Below are positions 20,371-32,573 of a stretch of DNA of 64,000 nt, in pieces. Source of the DNA: Gloeophyllum trabeum ATCC 11539 (Eukaryota > Basidiomycota > Agaricomycetes > Gloeophyllales > Gloeophyllaceae); contig NW_006920427.1 in the NCBI RefSeq assembly GCF_000344685.1, positions 226,539-290,538 on the forward strand. The letters are read 5' to 3'. The notes under the pieces are model-generated. The model saw nothing but the letters and a program-made list of their open reading frames with translations, did not search any database and was not told the origin of the DNA. Both the position numbers and the translations under genes were made by a program. How positions within the stretch are numbered: position 1 is the stretch's first letter; each line of letters opens with the position of its first letter.

Positions 20371-22099
20371 ATGCAGTTGTCCTCCTTCGCCGACATACCA
20401 ATTGAATTACTTCCCATCGTCTTTCAATTTATTGTCAAACCCTCCCATCTTGCTACACTCTGTCTTGTAAACAGCACTTTCCGCGACCTTGCGGTCTCCC
20501 AACTATATGAAAGTGTCCACATTTATCCATGGCATAATGAGGCCAAGACCAGGGTAGGAACTTATGAAAGCTTTGTGGTACATAGAATCTCAGACATGGT
20601 AGGTAGTCCAGTTATTTACGACACTTCGCGATAACGCGGACCTTGCGAGATACGTGCAGAAACTCGGTGAGTTCACGCCTCGACACTATTGTGTGCGTAA
20701 TGAACATCAAAGTAGTCATTAAGGATTTTCCCAAGGCTCTCTCGACGGACAAGTTAGAAACAACATGGTCCACTTGCACCCATGGACTGAAGAACTGCGT
20801 GAATCTGAGACACTGTACTTGGACCAGGGACGGCTCGTTGGACAACGCAATCTTTGAGGCTCTTCTCCACTGCCATAAGCTCAAGGAGCTTGAGATCAAC
20901 GGTCACCACGATGGCCAATACGACCCAGAAGTACTCTGTCGCTTCACTAGACTCAACAAGATCACCCTCATCATGCCCAGCTGGTTAGTCATAGCACAAC
21001 TCCCTCGGTGGATCAGGGAGACCGGGCCAGCTCTCCAGTATCTCTCTATCATATGCAAGGTGATTCACTACTTTCTAGCGTAGATTGATGTATTGAACAG
21101 CCTTTCCAGGCCTCTCCTCTTGTCACAGACTCGCTTCTGGAGATTCTGGCACCCAACCTTCCGCACCTGGAGCACCTCTCGCTGCTCGGATGTCCTAAGG
21201 TAACCCACTCGGGGATCCTTGCTGTCCTCTCCGCAAATCGTGGCACTATGCGAGGCCTTGGTTTGGAAGGCTTGTCTCCCAACCTTGTACGTTTGCTCAA
21301 GTCAACGTAAAGGACTGAGCTGAGGATTTGAATATCCAGGACGTAGCGAAATTCGCCTCGTCTCATCAGGCTTTAAGCACACTCTCTGGCTTAAGTTCTC
21401 TCACTATGACCGTCCAGCGGCCTTTGAACACGTGGACAGAGAATGTCCTGAATCTCCTGCGAGAAGTCCCCTTGGAGCTGTTCCAGGTCTATTCTCCAGG
21501 TGGAGAGGACGTGTCTGTTCTTCCCGATGACTTTTGCTTCAGTTTGGTTTCCACCCATGGACCGCGTCTGAAGCGTTTCTCTGTCCACCGAATGCGAGTT
21601 ACCCTCAACGCGGTGGACAATATCTGCAGTAGATGTCCTAAGCTAGAGCAGCTATTCATTGTGATGAGGAGATCCGAAATGGTGCGGAATGACAATCTTA
21701 GGTATCGGATTGCTGCTGATGGATCCACGTGTACAGCAACTACTTGCCCCCGTCCTAGCGAAAGCACGGAAGCTTCGTTCAGTACATGTCAACTTCCCTC
21801 TGGACGCAGGGACCGGCGTGAACCTCCTTCAGATCCAGGCAGACGTGCAGTCTATCCTGTCCGAGTGCAGCGGCTCGTCTGTCATGCAATTTGGTTGCAA
21901 TACTCGGGTGTGGCAGGTCAGTCCCGGCGCCAACCTCCTCCTTGCTGCCTGTATGGATGCTCACATATCATTCGACGGGCCCTGGTAGGTCGAGCGCGAG
22001 GTGGTGAGAGGAGGTAACGGCGAACTTAGAGTCGAGAATCGTCTAGCGCGTTACGAAAGTCCGGAGGTGCCGGAACAGTTCCTGGTCCTGCGGGCTTGA
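20371..22099 (+). CDS. F-box protein with leucine-rich-repeat-like body
   Basis: Likely substrate-recognition subunit of an SCF ubiquitin ligase. ATG 20371 starts MQLSSFADIPIELLPIVFQF, and the next block LATLCLVNSTFRDLAVSQLY completes a typical N-terminal F-box. After introns (GTAGGA...CCAG near 20555-20610; GTGAGT...GTAG near 20667-20717) the body contains LRR-like segments such as LKNCVNLRHCTWTRDGS, HKLKELEINGHH, LPHLEHLSLLGCPKVTHSGI and CPKLEQLFIVMRR. The final exon follows the intron ending GGTAG near 21988 and encodes a conserved-looking tail, RVENRLARYESPEVPEQFLV, ending at TGA 22097-22099. About 460 residues in seven or so exons. It is a different subfamily from the four F-box-like copies at 41-58 kb, which lack this tail. 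Apparently intact. Confidence 0.8.
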
Positions 22100-22880
22100 A
22101 GCAGCGCATTTGTAGACTCACAGACGCTACTTAGTGGTGACTGATACGTCGCATGGCGTTTATGCTGAAAGAAAGATTATAACAAGTACAGGTCTACGGC
22201 GATCTTGCAATGCTTATAGCATTTTGCGCCTAGAGATTCGGAGTCGTTACCTCAGCCTTATCGTCAAGCACAAGTGCTGGCGCATCTGCATACCAGAGAA
22301 GACTCTTGAGGCATATTACTTGTTATATGGTATAATATCTAGCGTTCCAGAAGGGTATCTTGAATCCTTCGTCCACGAAATTTGAAGCATTTGCGGGCAT
22401 CCTACAAACAGTTATTATTCTTTCCGACCTACAATAAGCTGGCCCCGGGCTTCTGTACCCCATATACGGTCCACAAACTTGTCATGAGAAGTGCATGTAA
22501 GTGTTCCATGCACGAGCGCTGCAGGAGAGTCAATTCCGGTGAAAGAGTCCGCTTCAATGTGTATTGCGCTCAGCTCGAGCTCGCGACGAAGCTCGAAATC
22601 CGTTAGGTCTAAGCCGCGATGTGTTCATCTCGTCAGACTCGTGGGCTTACCGGTGACTGCTGCAGGTGCATTGGAAGCGACGGTGGCAGTCGTGGTACCG
22701 ACTGGACGCAGTGACCGTCGATGTCACCCAACAGGCACACGGTCGAGACACACTGATTCTCTTTTCTTGACTTCATCTGTAAAACTCTGGACTTGTCGGC
22801 GTAACTGTGATTTGTCTTCTTGCGCGTTCAAGTTTTGGCAGCAGGAGTTCATACGTTGGAACCCTTGAGATGAGACTCAT
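22100..22880. other. Intergenic, probable promoter of the 5-phosphatase gene
   Basis: 781 bp, no gene recognised. Confidence 0.4.
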
Positions 22881-25800
22881 ATGTCGCAGGTCCAGGAACT
22901 AGAGGACGCTGTTCGCCCTCTTTTACGGCCTACGGAAGAGCTCAAGAATGTCTTGCAAACTCAAACGGATCGAATTCAGGAAGCTTCGGGCGATGACTAT
23001 TCAAACTCGGTCTCAGAGGCACTAGTGAAGCGGAGGCTCTTGGCGGTGGTGTCGCATCGTGACGAAGAGGAGGGTTACGAGCAAGGATGGTTAGTCTTTT
23101 CCTCGTGCATATGGCCACGGTACTGTCAACTTCGAATAGCTATCTATTCCTGTACTTTTATTGTCTGCACATACCAGTGATCTAGAAGGCTGACACCCTT
23201 GTATTTATCTGTAGTTTATTAATATACAAGTTCAAGTCGGGCCTGTTCTTGAAGGGGGACTTGACAGTGCAGCAGGCTTTGCCTATCAATAGGACTTTCT
23301 CTCTAGCGATGGCTCAGACCCGCCATAGTACCATCGACCTGCGGCCTTCCGAGTCCCACTCGGCTCTAAGCCAATCTAGAACAGGTCAGGCATATGTAGC
23401 TAACATGCCGGCGCCTCAATTGCCCTATTAACGCGACTTTCGTTCGCGTAGAATTCTCCTTGAGTGTAACTGCCGGTGATGGGAAGGAGCCCCTGACTTT
23501 GATAACCCACGACATCCAAGGCCTAAAAGCACTTCTCGGAGAGTGTAAACGGTTGAAGGCTGAGGCAGGTACGCTTGCTACTCATTGCTATCTCGGGAAG
23601 ATGTTATGGGTGCCAGAAACTCCTGCTGACTGTACGTACCCTACAGAACAGCGCGAGGCATCGACTGCCCCGAACACTTATTCTTGGGTACAGTATTATA
23701 CCACCAAACACGTCCCTGTTTCACTATGTGCGTAACAGCGCATAACAACCGGGACTCCATTACACCTAATCTTCTTAGTGTCGACGATACCCCCCGATCT
23801 GCGTATAATAAACAGACCGTTGCATACGCGGCTCTCTCCTGCAAGCGCCGGTCTTCCCGGTGACGATGTGGCCGATGTGGAACTTGTTCGTGAGGAGTGG
23901 ATTCTCAGGAAAGCCGAAGAACTGTGTTCAAAGGATAAACACGTCCAGCAGACCCGTCTAAGGTGCTTGCAGTCGCTGTCTCGGAAATCACAGGAACTTG
24001 ACACGCCTCCATGGCCCAGACTTCGCATCGGCACTTTCAACGTGAATGGGAAGTTGCCTTCACAGGATTTGTCCCCATGGGTGAGAGGTGTATCGAACAG
24101 CGACAGTCCGCTGAACACATTGCCACCTCTGAAACCCGTCTCGCCTCTCGACCTGGGCGAGGTAAGCAAGAACTCTGAGCCGGTATGGCCAGACGAGTCC
24201 GGTAGGCACTTTTCTACCGTTTACATCATGCAATTCTAAGATCGCATTGAACTATGTCTTCCGACTGGGATCTCCAGAGAGACAATCTACTACGTCATTC
24301 GAGGTGCAATCCGTCGAATCGGACGATGAGTCTAGGACCACGGTCGAAACAACTTCTAGTGCCTCGACCACAGTCGTGACTTCTGTATCTACCGACTCTA
24401 CTACAGACAGAGTCAATGGAGAGAAGGACAGCCGTCGAGCAGAGGAGGCGAGTGTGGAGGAGAGCGAAACTGATCCGGACCTGCTTGTTTTCGGGTTCCA
24501 GGAGCTCGACCTGTCAACGGAAGCGCTGCTTTACTCGTCCAAGACAAGTAGGGTGGACGCTTGGACAACAGCCATTCTCGCCAGTCTGGGAGAGAAAGGC
24601 GCTCTATATCACAAGGTAGCTAGGGTTCTCATATATCCGCTCAGTAATAATTACCCTGTCATATGACAACATTCTAGCTCGCATCCAAGCAGCTTGTCGG
24701 GATGCTTCTTATTGTCATATGCAAGACACGCTTGAAGGACAGTTTTCGGGACGTGAAAGTATGCGCCGTCGGGGCGGGTATACTAGGAATCATGGTATGC
24801 GCGGCCGTCTGAACTCACGTAGACGCTGCACCTCGACTGATGAAACCATTGCGTAGGGTAACAAAGGCGGAACAGCTATCAGAGTAACATACGAACCTCG
24901 GGCAAGCCCAGAAGCCTCGCCATCGCGTGCTATAACCGTGACGTTCGTCGACGCTCATCTCGCAGCATTCGACGAGATGATGGAAAGGCGCAATGCTGAT
25001 TTCCACGACTTGTCTAAACGACTCGTCTTCGACGTGGTCCCTCTATCCTCAGATGCTTCGCTCGTGAATAATCTACCTACCACAATATATGATAGTGATG
25101 TGTTGTTCTGGATGGTAAGTCGACGGTTATGTGGTATTGTGTGAGCCCCCGCTAACACAGCACGACAATCGTCAGGGCGGTAAGTCATTGTGACCAATTC
25201 TACTGCACCGGTGATCCGCTGATTAGGGGATTATAAGACCTGAACTACAGGATAGATCTATCGGACAGTGACATTCGCACTTTGCTGAAATCAGAGCCCA
25301 AAGATCGAAACATAGAAAGTTTGCTGGCTTTCGACCAAGTCAGTGTCGAATCGGAGCTCATTTGCGGTAGTTTTGTATAACAATGGAAGTAGCTCAGATA
25401 TAGTATGCGAACTGGTAAATCCTTCCAAGGTTTCACGGAACATGAGATTACTCGCTTGCCGTGCGTTCACCATAAACTCTCTTCTTATGCGAAATTGATG
25501 TTAAACACCGTTATACAGGACGTATCGCTTCAGTGCAGGCCTGCTCGCCGATGACCTTGGGTATGACATGAAGTGAGCGGTACAAGTTCCCATCATGTCT
25601 AGTTCGGGTCTCACCTGGGTCTATGTCAGGCGTAAGCCGGCCTGGACAGACCGCATATTGTACATGGCTTCTCCGAGGACAGTCGTTCGTCAAGAGTCGT
25701 ATGCGGGTCATCGCGGGATTACATTCAGTGACCACAGGCCGGTCTCCGCCGACTTTCTTCTGGAGGTATGCAGTACACCTGAATGCCGCAGGTGTTGTGT

Positions 25801-27425
25801 TCATTGTCGCATCTTAGGTACCTCTTGTGGACAATGTACAGTTCAATGCAGCTGTCAAGACATGTTACCACAAAGTGGGTGATATGGAGGAAAGTGAACA
25901 GCCGCCCAAAGTCAAGCTTGACCAGACGTTATTGGATTTCGGCGTGGTATCGTACGTACGGATTGTTCTCTGGACGCGTAATTTCATTGAGAGGCAACGG
26001 TTCAGATACGAGAAGGAGAGCACAAAGGTCATCTGTTTGCAGAATACCGGCCAGGTGCGTCGTACTGTGGTGATACGACAGGCTCCACTCACTGCTCTTC
26101 AGAGACCTTGTGCCTATCGCTTTGTGCCTCTCGAGTCGGACGGTTGCATACGTAGGTCGAAGCGGCTAACAACGTACCTGGGGTACTGAGTGCGTAGCCT
26201 TGCAGATCCAGAGTGGCTGAAGATTGAGCCCATGACGGTCCGTCCCCCTTCTCACTTCGAAGTCGTTAACATTGAAATGATATCTGGTCCAGGGACTATT
26301 GCTTCCTGGCGAAGGGAGCAACATTTCATTGACTATCTGCATCGATAAACAGTCGGCGCCTCCCCTGAATATGCGACACGCTCGGCTCGATTGCACCCTG
26401 ATTATGCATACATTGTTCGGCAAAGATCACTTCATTACTGTCCACGGAGACTATCGTGAGTTTCATGTACAGTGTAAAGCCAGACGATTAACCCTTCCCT
26501 GTCTCTTTTATCGTGCCCCCAGAGCCGACATGCTTCGCCACGACTTTATCAGACCTAGTCAGGCTGCCAGGACCAGTGCGGGAACTTAACAAAGCTGATC
26601 AGCTCCTACCTCAGACTCAGGCTGCCAATGCGCCCCGGGAAATCATGAGACTGATTAACTGGCTGATGACTCATGCCACTGATACTGTATGTGACTTGTC
26701 TTCCTCAGCTTGAAGTGTCGTTGATGCATGTCGCAGCGAGATCTCTTTCTTACTGCCGCTGATGAAGAATTAGTTACGAGCATCCGGGAGGTGATCGGTG
26801 TCTACTACCTCTTTGTACGGAGAACTTACGGATGGGATAGTCTCTTGACACGGGTTCAGAGTTTCCTTTCAAGCCTGGAACCGATGGGCAATATGACCGC
26901 ACAATCAAGATTGCCTTCGGAGAGACTATGGTGCGGTTCTTAGATTCCCTGGTCGAGCCTGTAGTCCCGAGCCAGTTGCACTCCAAATGCTTGCAAGTCG
27001 TGGATCGCGACGAAGCTTTCGAGGTAAGGGTTCATTCGCAGCTCGTGAGTACGGGCGAACGGAATAAATCCGGATGCAGGTCTTGAACGAGTTCCCAAGC
27101 GAATCTGTCAATGTAAGATGTTCGCCAGCCAATAACGGCGACATTCGACTCACCCTTGCTCGGCATAGGTCTGGATATCATTCACGGCCTTCCTGCATTT
27201 CGTTTGCCAGCAATCCGATGACAAGACTGAAGAAACTTCTCCCACTCCACCAAGCAAAGCTCACATACTAGGTCGGTGGTCATTCTCACCAACTCAGCGT
27301 CAGCTTGCGCTCATTATGATCCAGCCTCCATCTTTGCGCCCAGTTTAATGCGTGATGACCCATCTGTATACCCTCCTGCCTCTCCAGTTGGAAAGCAGAA
27401 ATTTGTACTCTTTTTCATTAGCTGA
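22881..27425 (+). CDS. OCRL/INPP5B-type inositol polyphosphate 5-phosphatase with ASH and RhoGAP-like domains
   Basis: Removes the 5-phosphate from PtdIns(4,5)P2 and related lipids on endosomal and Golgi membranes. ATG 22881 opens a helical N-terminal region. The catalytic domain starts at RIGTFNVNGKLPSQDLSPW (about 24020) and continues with LLVFGFQELDLS, GNKGGTAIRVTYEP, TVTFVDAHLAAF, FWMGDLNYRIDLSDSDIR, RKPAWTDRILYMA and FSDHRPVSADF, so all family motifs are present. An ASH-like domain follows (LDQTLLDFGVVSY..., KVICLQNTGQ, DPEWLKIEPMTG). Then a RhoGAP-like region reads LVRLPGPVRELNKADQLLP, DLFLTAADEELVTSIRE and VWISFTAFLHFVC, ending PSLMRDDPSVYPPASPVGKQ plus a short tail to TGA 27423-27425. 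In human OCRL the RhoGAP domain lacks the arginine finger, and none is visible here either. At least 15 introns. A likely 4-nt micro-exon at 25176-25179 and a stop-free 54-nt intron at 25952-26005 are notable. Confidence 0.9.
25176..25179 (+). other. Candidate 4-nt micro-exon of the 5-phosphatase gene
   Basis: GGCG lies between an acceptor (GTCAG, 25171-25175) and a donor (GTAAGT, 25180). Joined to the exon ending TTCTGGATG at 25114 and the exon starting ACCTGAAC at 25238, it completes WMGDLNYR, the invariant active-site motif. Without it the motif cannot be formed. An alternative acceptor at 25160 would give a 19-nt exon with five extra residues, but it sits too close to the likely branch site GCTAAC (25151). 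Confidence 0.7.
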
Positions 27426-27603
27426 TTTATTACCCATGCCATACCCGATCCCGAATATAAACGCGTTCTCTACAGACCCAAGCTCAGGCGCCAGGCCATG
27501 CTGCTATCGCCTCACTTGACGAGCGGGAGGGTATGTGGAAGTAAATTGCCGACGATTCCTCTATTGCTTCCTGGATACACGTGATTAGGTAGAATTACAG
27601 TAT

Positions 27604-29012
27604 CTATGAGAACAGTTTCTTGAATTGCTTCTTCTCCTTATCCCTCTTCTCCTTCTGCCGCTGCTTCACCTTCGCGAGCTCGGCGGCAATCGCTTTATCA
27701 TCAGGCACTAGCTTCGTAGCCTCAAGAAGATCCGCTTCCGCGCCTTCGTCGTCCTTCTCGAGACTGCGCGCCAAGGCTCGACGATACAGCGCTTTCGCTA
27801 CGAGTAACGACTTTAGCCAACGAAAACGCACGAGTAACAGGATGAAATAGACACCTTTGTCCGCATCATTGAGCGTCATCTGCTCGAGCGCGCGGTCGGT
27901 GCTCTCGATAGCAAGCGTGGCGTTGTGTGAGCCGCCCAGTTTGATCGCTGCGAGCGCGATGTTGAGTAAGAGAGGCGAGAGGAGGATGTGGTACGAGTCC
28001 TTCAGCTCTGGCGGCGCGTCATCTGGTATGTCGAAGTATTTGTGGTCGACGTAGCGCAGTGCCTCTGCAGAAAACATCAGTTTCGTCTCACTATGTCAGA
28101 CGAGCGGATGTACTTTGCCATTTCGCCAGGGCAGCGTCCACCTTGCCCTCCTTCCACAATTTCGCACCGAGGTCCTTGATGTCCTTCGCGATCTGGAGCA
28201 CCACCTCGGGGTTCTCCGTGTCCTTCGACTCCTCGTCCTGGGGAAAGTCCTCGTACGGGTCGCCGTCCGCCGCGACGGGCTCCGCGGTGAGCGACGGGTC
28301 GTCCGGGGACAGCTGGCCGCACGCGGCGATGATGATGGGCTCGGTGGGCACGTCGCCCGAGCTGGTCGGGTGATTCTCAATTTGCCGCACGACGGACTTG
28401 CCCTTCACGACTTCGCCGAAGACGACGTGTTTGCCGTCGAGGTGCGGGGTGGGCATGGTGGTGATGAAGAATTGGGAGCCGTTGGTATTGGGTCCTGCAT
28501 TCGCCTGTGCAATGCTGAATAAATCTGTCATGAAAGCTAGCAGTGGTTGAGTGGCTTACCATGGACAGCAAGAAGGGTTTCGAGTGCTTCACGGGGAAGC
28601 CCTCATCCTCGAACTTCTCCCCATAGATGGATTCCCCTCCTGTTCCGTTGCCAGCAGTGAAGTCGCCACCCTGTACCATGAACCTGGTCGCCCGTTCAGT
28701 CTCACAGCAACTTCTGGCATGCCTGAACGCTTACTTAGGAATAACACGGTGGAAAGACGAGCCCTCATAGCTCAGCTTCTTCCCAGACTTGCCGACGCCC
28801 TTTTCGCCAGTACAGAGCGCACCTTGCGCAGACACAAAGCCTCAGACTTACTCAGCAACCAAGAATACATATTACTTACGGAAGTTCTCCGCGGTCTTTG
28901 GTACCAAGTCCGAGTAGAGGCGGAAGATAACGCGGCCTACAGGCCTGCCCCCAATGGTTATGTCGAAGAAAGTCAGCGGTCGCTCGGCCGCATTCCCCTG
29001 TTCAGACGCCAT
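27604..29012 (-). CDS. CPR6: Cyclophilin 40 type peptidyl-prolyl isomerase with TPR domain
   Basis: Hsp90 co-chaperone that isomerises proline peptide bonds in the cytosol. ATG 29010-29012 starts [20 protein letters not shown]. The cyclophilin core follows over several exons: [58 protein letters not shown] with the catalytic Arg, [58 protein letters not shown] linker of about 50 residues leads to TPR helices ([49 protein letters not shown]) and a Lys-rich coiled-coil end ([20 protein letters not shown]) to TAG 27604-27606. Domain order and length are those of Cpr6/Cpr7. It converges on the 5-phosphatase gene with 178 bp between stops. Confidence 0.95.
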
Positions 29013-29726
29013 GCTAGGATTTTCCGACAGACCCAAGATAGAGCTTGCTGTGAGCTGTATTCCTCTCAGGATGCGCGCCCGCCATGACTGTAGTGAAAGT
29101 ACTTGTACAAAGACAATGGCATTACGTAACGACTAGTAGAAGCTGCTAGAAGACCCTACAGAGCCTACACCTCAATCAACATCGACTTCCATAGGCCGGA
29201 GGCTTGAAAGCAGACCCACAGTGCTCGAGTCCACAGGTAGATAACATCATGTTTCAAGAACCCCCAGTACTAGTCGACAATTGGATTATTGTTTCCAGGC
29301 GTTCACTGGAGTTTGTCTGGTGCTGTCTGAAGTGGACGCAGCTCCAGCCGACTTCAGAGGCGTTCAGGAGTACGTATGTAAAAGAAGCTGGACTTAAATT
29401 GTGGATCCCGTCCTATAGGTTTTCTTCAGACTAACATGTCTCTCGAACCCTTTCTGGTACGCAGTCTGTCGACCAGGCGAAATGGGCGCATCACATCGCT
29501 TTTTCCTAGGTTCAGAACGCCCTCTTAGGTGACACCGATACCATAGCCAGCGATAACAGAGCGACACGAACATATACATTGCTGGTATCGAAGACAAGTA
29601 CAATACAATTACAAGGGTACCTAACACCCCGTGCTGGCTCGACTAGATAGATCCAAGCAAGACCAACAGAATGACTATAACATTTCTTTAACTTAACTGC
29701 TCTGATCGCGCATGATTACTCCCCGA
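29013..29726. other. Intergenic, no gene recognised
   Basis: 714 bp between the CPR6 start and the acetyl-CoA synthetase stop. No motif or splice-compatible frame seen. Confidence 0.4.
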
Positions 29727-32506
29727 TTACTTGGAATTAGCCTCAGCCACCTTGTTCTTGATCTCCTCGACGACGGCAGGCTCGGCAACCGTGCTGAGAT
29801 CGCCGAGCTGGTCGCCCTCGCCTGCCACGATCTTGCGCATGATGCGCCGCATAATCTACACCCGCCATTAGTTCGCCGCGGGCAGAAGCAAGCGATGGGC
29901 CGTACCTTTCCGGACCTCGTCTTGGGCAAGTCGTTGACGAGGTATATCTTCTTGGGTGCGGCGAAGGGACCGATCACCTTCCGGACTTGCAAGGTCAGTT
30001 CCTTGACGAGCGCGGCCTCGTCCTCGTCGTATGTGAATTCCCTGTGCGCGTATTGAGAACGGAACCCCTTACTGAGTTAGATCATTCACTTACGGCTTCA
30101 ACGTCACAAAGGCATGCACAGCCTGGCCGGTCAGGTCATCCGGCGTCCCGATAACTGAAAGCATATCATATCAGTAAGCCGCGTCACAAGAAATACTGTC
30201 ACGATAAAGAAATTTAAACGCACCAGCAGTCTCGGCAACGCCCTTGTGCATGATCAAGGCCGACTCAATCTCGGCGGTCGAGAGACGATGCCCAGAAACA
30301 TTGATGACATCTGCCACATCACAGGGCCCGTCAGCACCTCCAATACAATGCTCGACACCAAGACAATTATCCACCCACCATCCACCCGACCCTTGATCCA
30401 GATGTATCCGTGCTCATCACGAGCGGCGCCGTCTCCAGTATAGAAGACACCTGGGTAGGGCTGGAATATCACATGCGCAGGCGTCAGCCAAGCTACTCGG
30501 ACGGATACGGCTTAGTGCGGGGTAAGCGCGAACCTTCATGTACGTTTCCAGGTATCTGCGGGGAATGCGGGGTGAGAAAGGAGCGGAAGAGACAGGAGAG
30601 ATCGGGCGATCGCGTACCTCTGGTGATCTTGGTAAACAGTTCTGGCAATTGAAGGCCAGGGAGTCTTGAGGACGAGCACGCCTTCGACATTGTTGCCCGT
30701 TAATTCCTGCAAGCCACAAAACTGATTTTAGGATTTCCGATTACCGTTAACGAAGATGAACCCACCTTGCCAGTAGTGGCGTCCAAGATGGCGGGTTCGA
30801 TACCGAAGAACGGCACGGTCGCAGAGCCTGGCTTAGTCTCGATAGCGCCAGGGAACGGAGTTACAACAATCGACCCAGTTTCCGTTTGCCTGTGATTGAA
30901 TTCTTCGTCAGAAAACTGGCTAATGGTCCATGGCATACAAGCATCACTTGCCAGAACGTATCCACAATCGCACATTCCCTTTTGCCAACATGGTCATTAT
31001 ACCAATGCCATGCCTCGGGGTTAATCGGCTCCCCGACACTGCCCAAAACCCTCAAGCTGCTCAGATCATGCTTCTGTACGTGGTGCTCGCCAAGGCGGCG
31101 CAATAGACGTATCGCAGTCGGTGCAGAGTAGAATTGCGTCAGCTTGTGCTTCTCGACGGTCTCCCAGTAGCGGGAGGGCGTCGGGTACACGGGGGTGGAC
31201 TCGAAAACCACGGTGGAGACACCATTGCAAAGCGGACCGTACACAATGTAACTGCGAAAGGCAAACGAGTCAAATCACCGCCTTTCGAGATAATTGAAGT
31301 ACGGGTAGACTCACGTGTGACCGGTGATCCAACCGATATCTGCCATGCAAGCGAAGCGGTCGTCTGGGTGGACATCGAAGACGTACTTCACAGTCAACGC
31401 AGCACAGAGGAGGTATCCACCAGTGGTATGGACGACGCCTTTGGGCTTGCCCGTCGAGCCGGAAGTCTGCCAGAGAAGATCAGACAACAATGGCATGAAG
31501 ATCGTCGTCGGGACTCACGTAGAGGATAAATAGCGGATCCTCCGCAGACATGACCTCCGGCGGGCAGTAATTCGGCACCTTGGCCGTCTCCTCGTGCCAC
31601 CACTTATCCCGCCCCTCCGTCCACGGCACCTGGTTCCCCGTCCTCTTCAGCACCAGCACATGCTCGACGACGGGGCACTCCTTGAGCGCGGCGTCGACGA
31701 TGGCCTTGGTCGCGATCGTCTTCCCGCCGCGCTTACCCTCATCCGTCGTGATCAGCACGCGGCTCTTGCAGTCCTGCACGCGGTCGCGCAGCGACTCGGC
31801 CGAGAACCCGGCGAACACGACCGAGTGGATCGCGCCGATGCGCGCGCACGCGAGGAACGCCGCGACGGACTGCCAGGTCATCGGCAGGTAGATCGACACC
31901 GTGTCGCCCTTCTTCACGCCGAGGTTCTTGAGCACGTTCGCGATGCTGCACACCTCGCGCAGCAGCTCCGCGTAGGTGATGTTGCAGCCCTCGTCCGGCT
32001 CGTCGGCCTCGTAGATAATTGCAGTCTGAAACGAGGTCGATGTGGACGGTGCGAGCAGGGCGAAAGGATAGGGGGCTTACGTGGTTGGGATGCTTGAAAG
32101 CCCAGCGGTCAACGCAGTTGTAGGAAGCATTCAGGCCCCCGTCCGGGAACCAGACGATATCGCCCGTCTCGAATCCGCCAGCTCTGACAGTGTGGAAGGG
32201 GCGATCCCAGTGAAGAGTCTCGCGGGCCATCTGCCTTCCATGTTAGCCTGCGGTGAAACCCAACCCCTCAGCGAAACTCCGCACCTTTGCCCACCACTTG
32301 TCCGACTCGTGGCCGACCGTCTCCTTGTGCGCCCGTTTGTAAGCTTCGAAGTGCGGGCCGACATGGGGCACCTTGTGGCCCTGCTTGAGACGGGGCGCGA
32401 TAGGGTGCATCGGGACCTTGGGGACGTCGGCGACGTTCTCCTGAGCGACGTCGCCGTTAGCGCCGCTGTTTCCGTTCACTTTCGCGGGGGGAGGGGTGCC
32501 AGGCAT
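29727..32506 (-). CDS. ACS1: Acetyl-coenzyme A synthetase
   Basis: Activates acetate to acetyl-CoA through acetyl-AMP in the cytosol and nucleus. From ATG 32504-32506: [20 protein letters not shown], an exon with [20 protein letters not shown], the [11 protein letters not shown] region, and the AMP-binding P-loop [20 protein letters not shown] split by an intron. Next are [64 protein letters not shown], and the C-terminal catalytic lysine motif [17 protein letters not shown], also split by an intron, before TAA 29727-29729. About 660 residues in roughly ten exons, the usual family length, with all core motifs present. An out-of-frame upstream ATG at 32553-32555 (minus strand) would open a 32-codon frame overlapping the start; it may lie upstream of the transcript start. 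Confidence 0.96.
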
Positions 32507-32562
32507 GGTGGTGGTGGTTGGGGAGAGACGGAGAGGGGACTGCTGACTCGGACATGGCTGGG

Positions 32563-32573
32563 GTTTATTTAGG
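32563..32573 (-). promoter_or_regulatory. Possible TATA-like element of the acetyl-CoA synthetase gene
   Basis: CTAAATAAAC on the minus strand, about 60 bp upstream of the start codon. Weak match, positional evidence only. Confidence 0.25.

Noticed and set aside
32503..32555. Upstream ATG opening a 32-codon frame that overlaps the acetyl-CoA synthetase start
   Set aside because: The TATA-like element at 32563-32573 would place transcription start downstream of this ATG, so there is no basis for calling a regulatory uORF.
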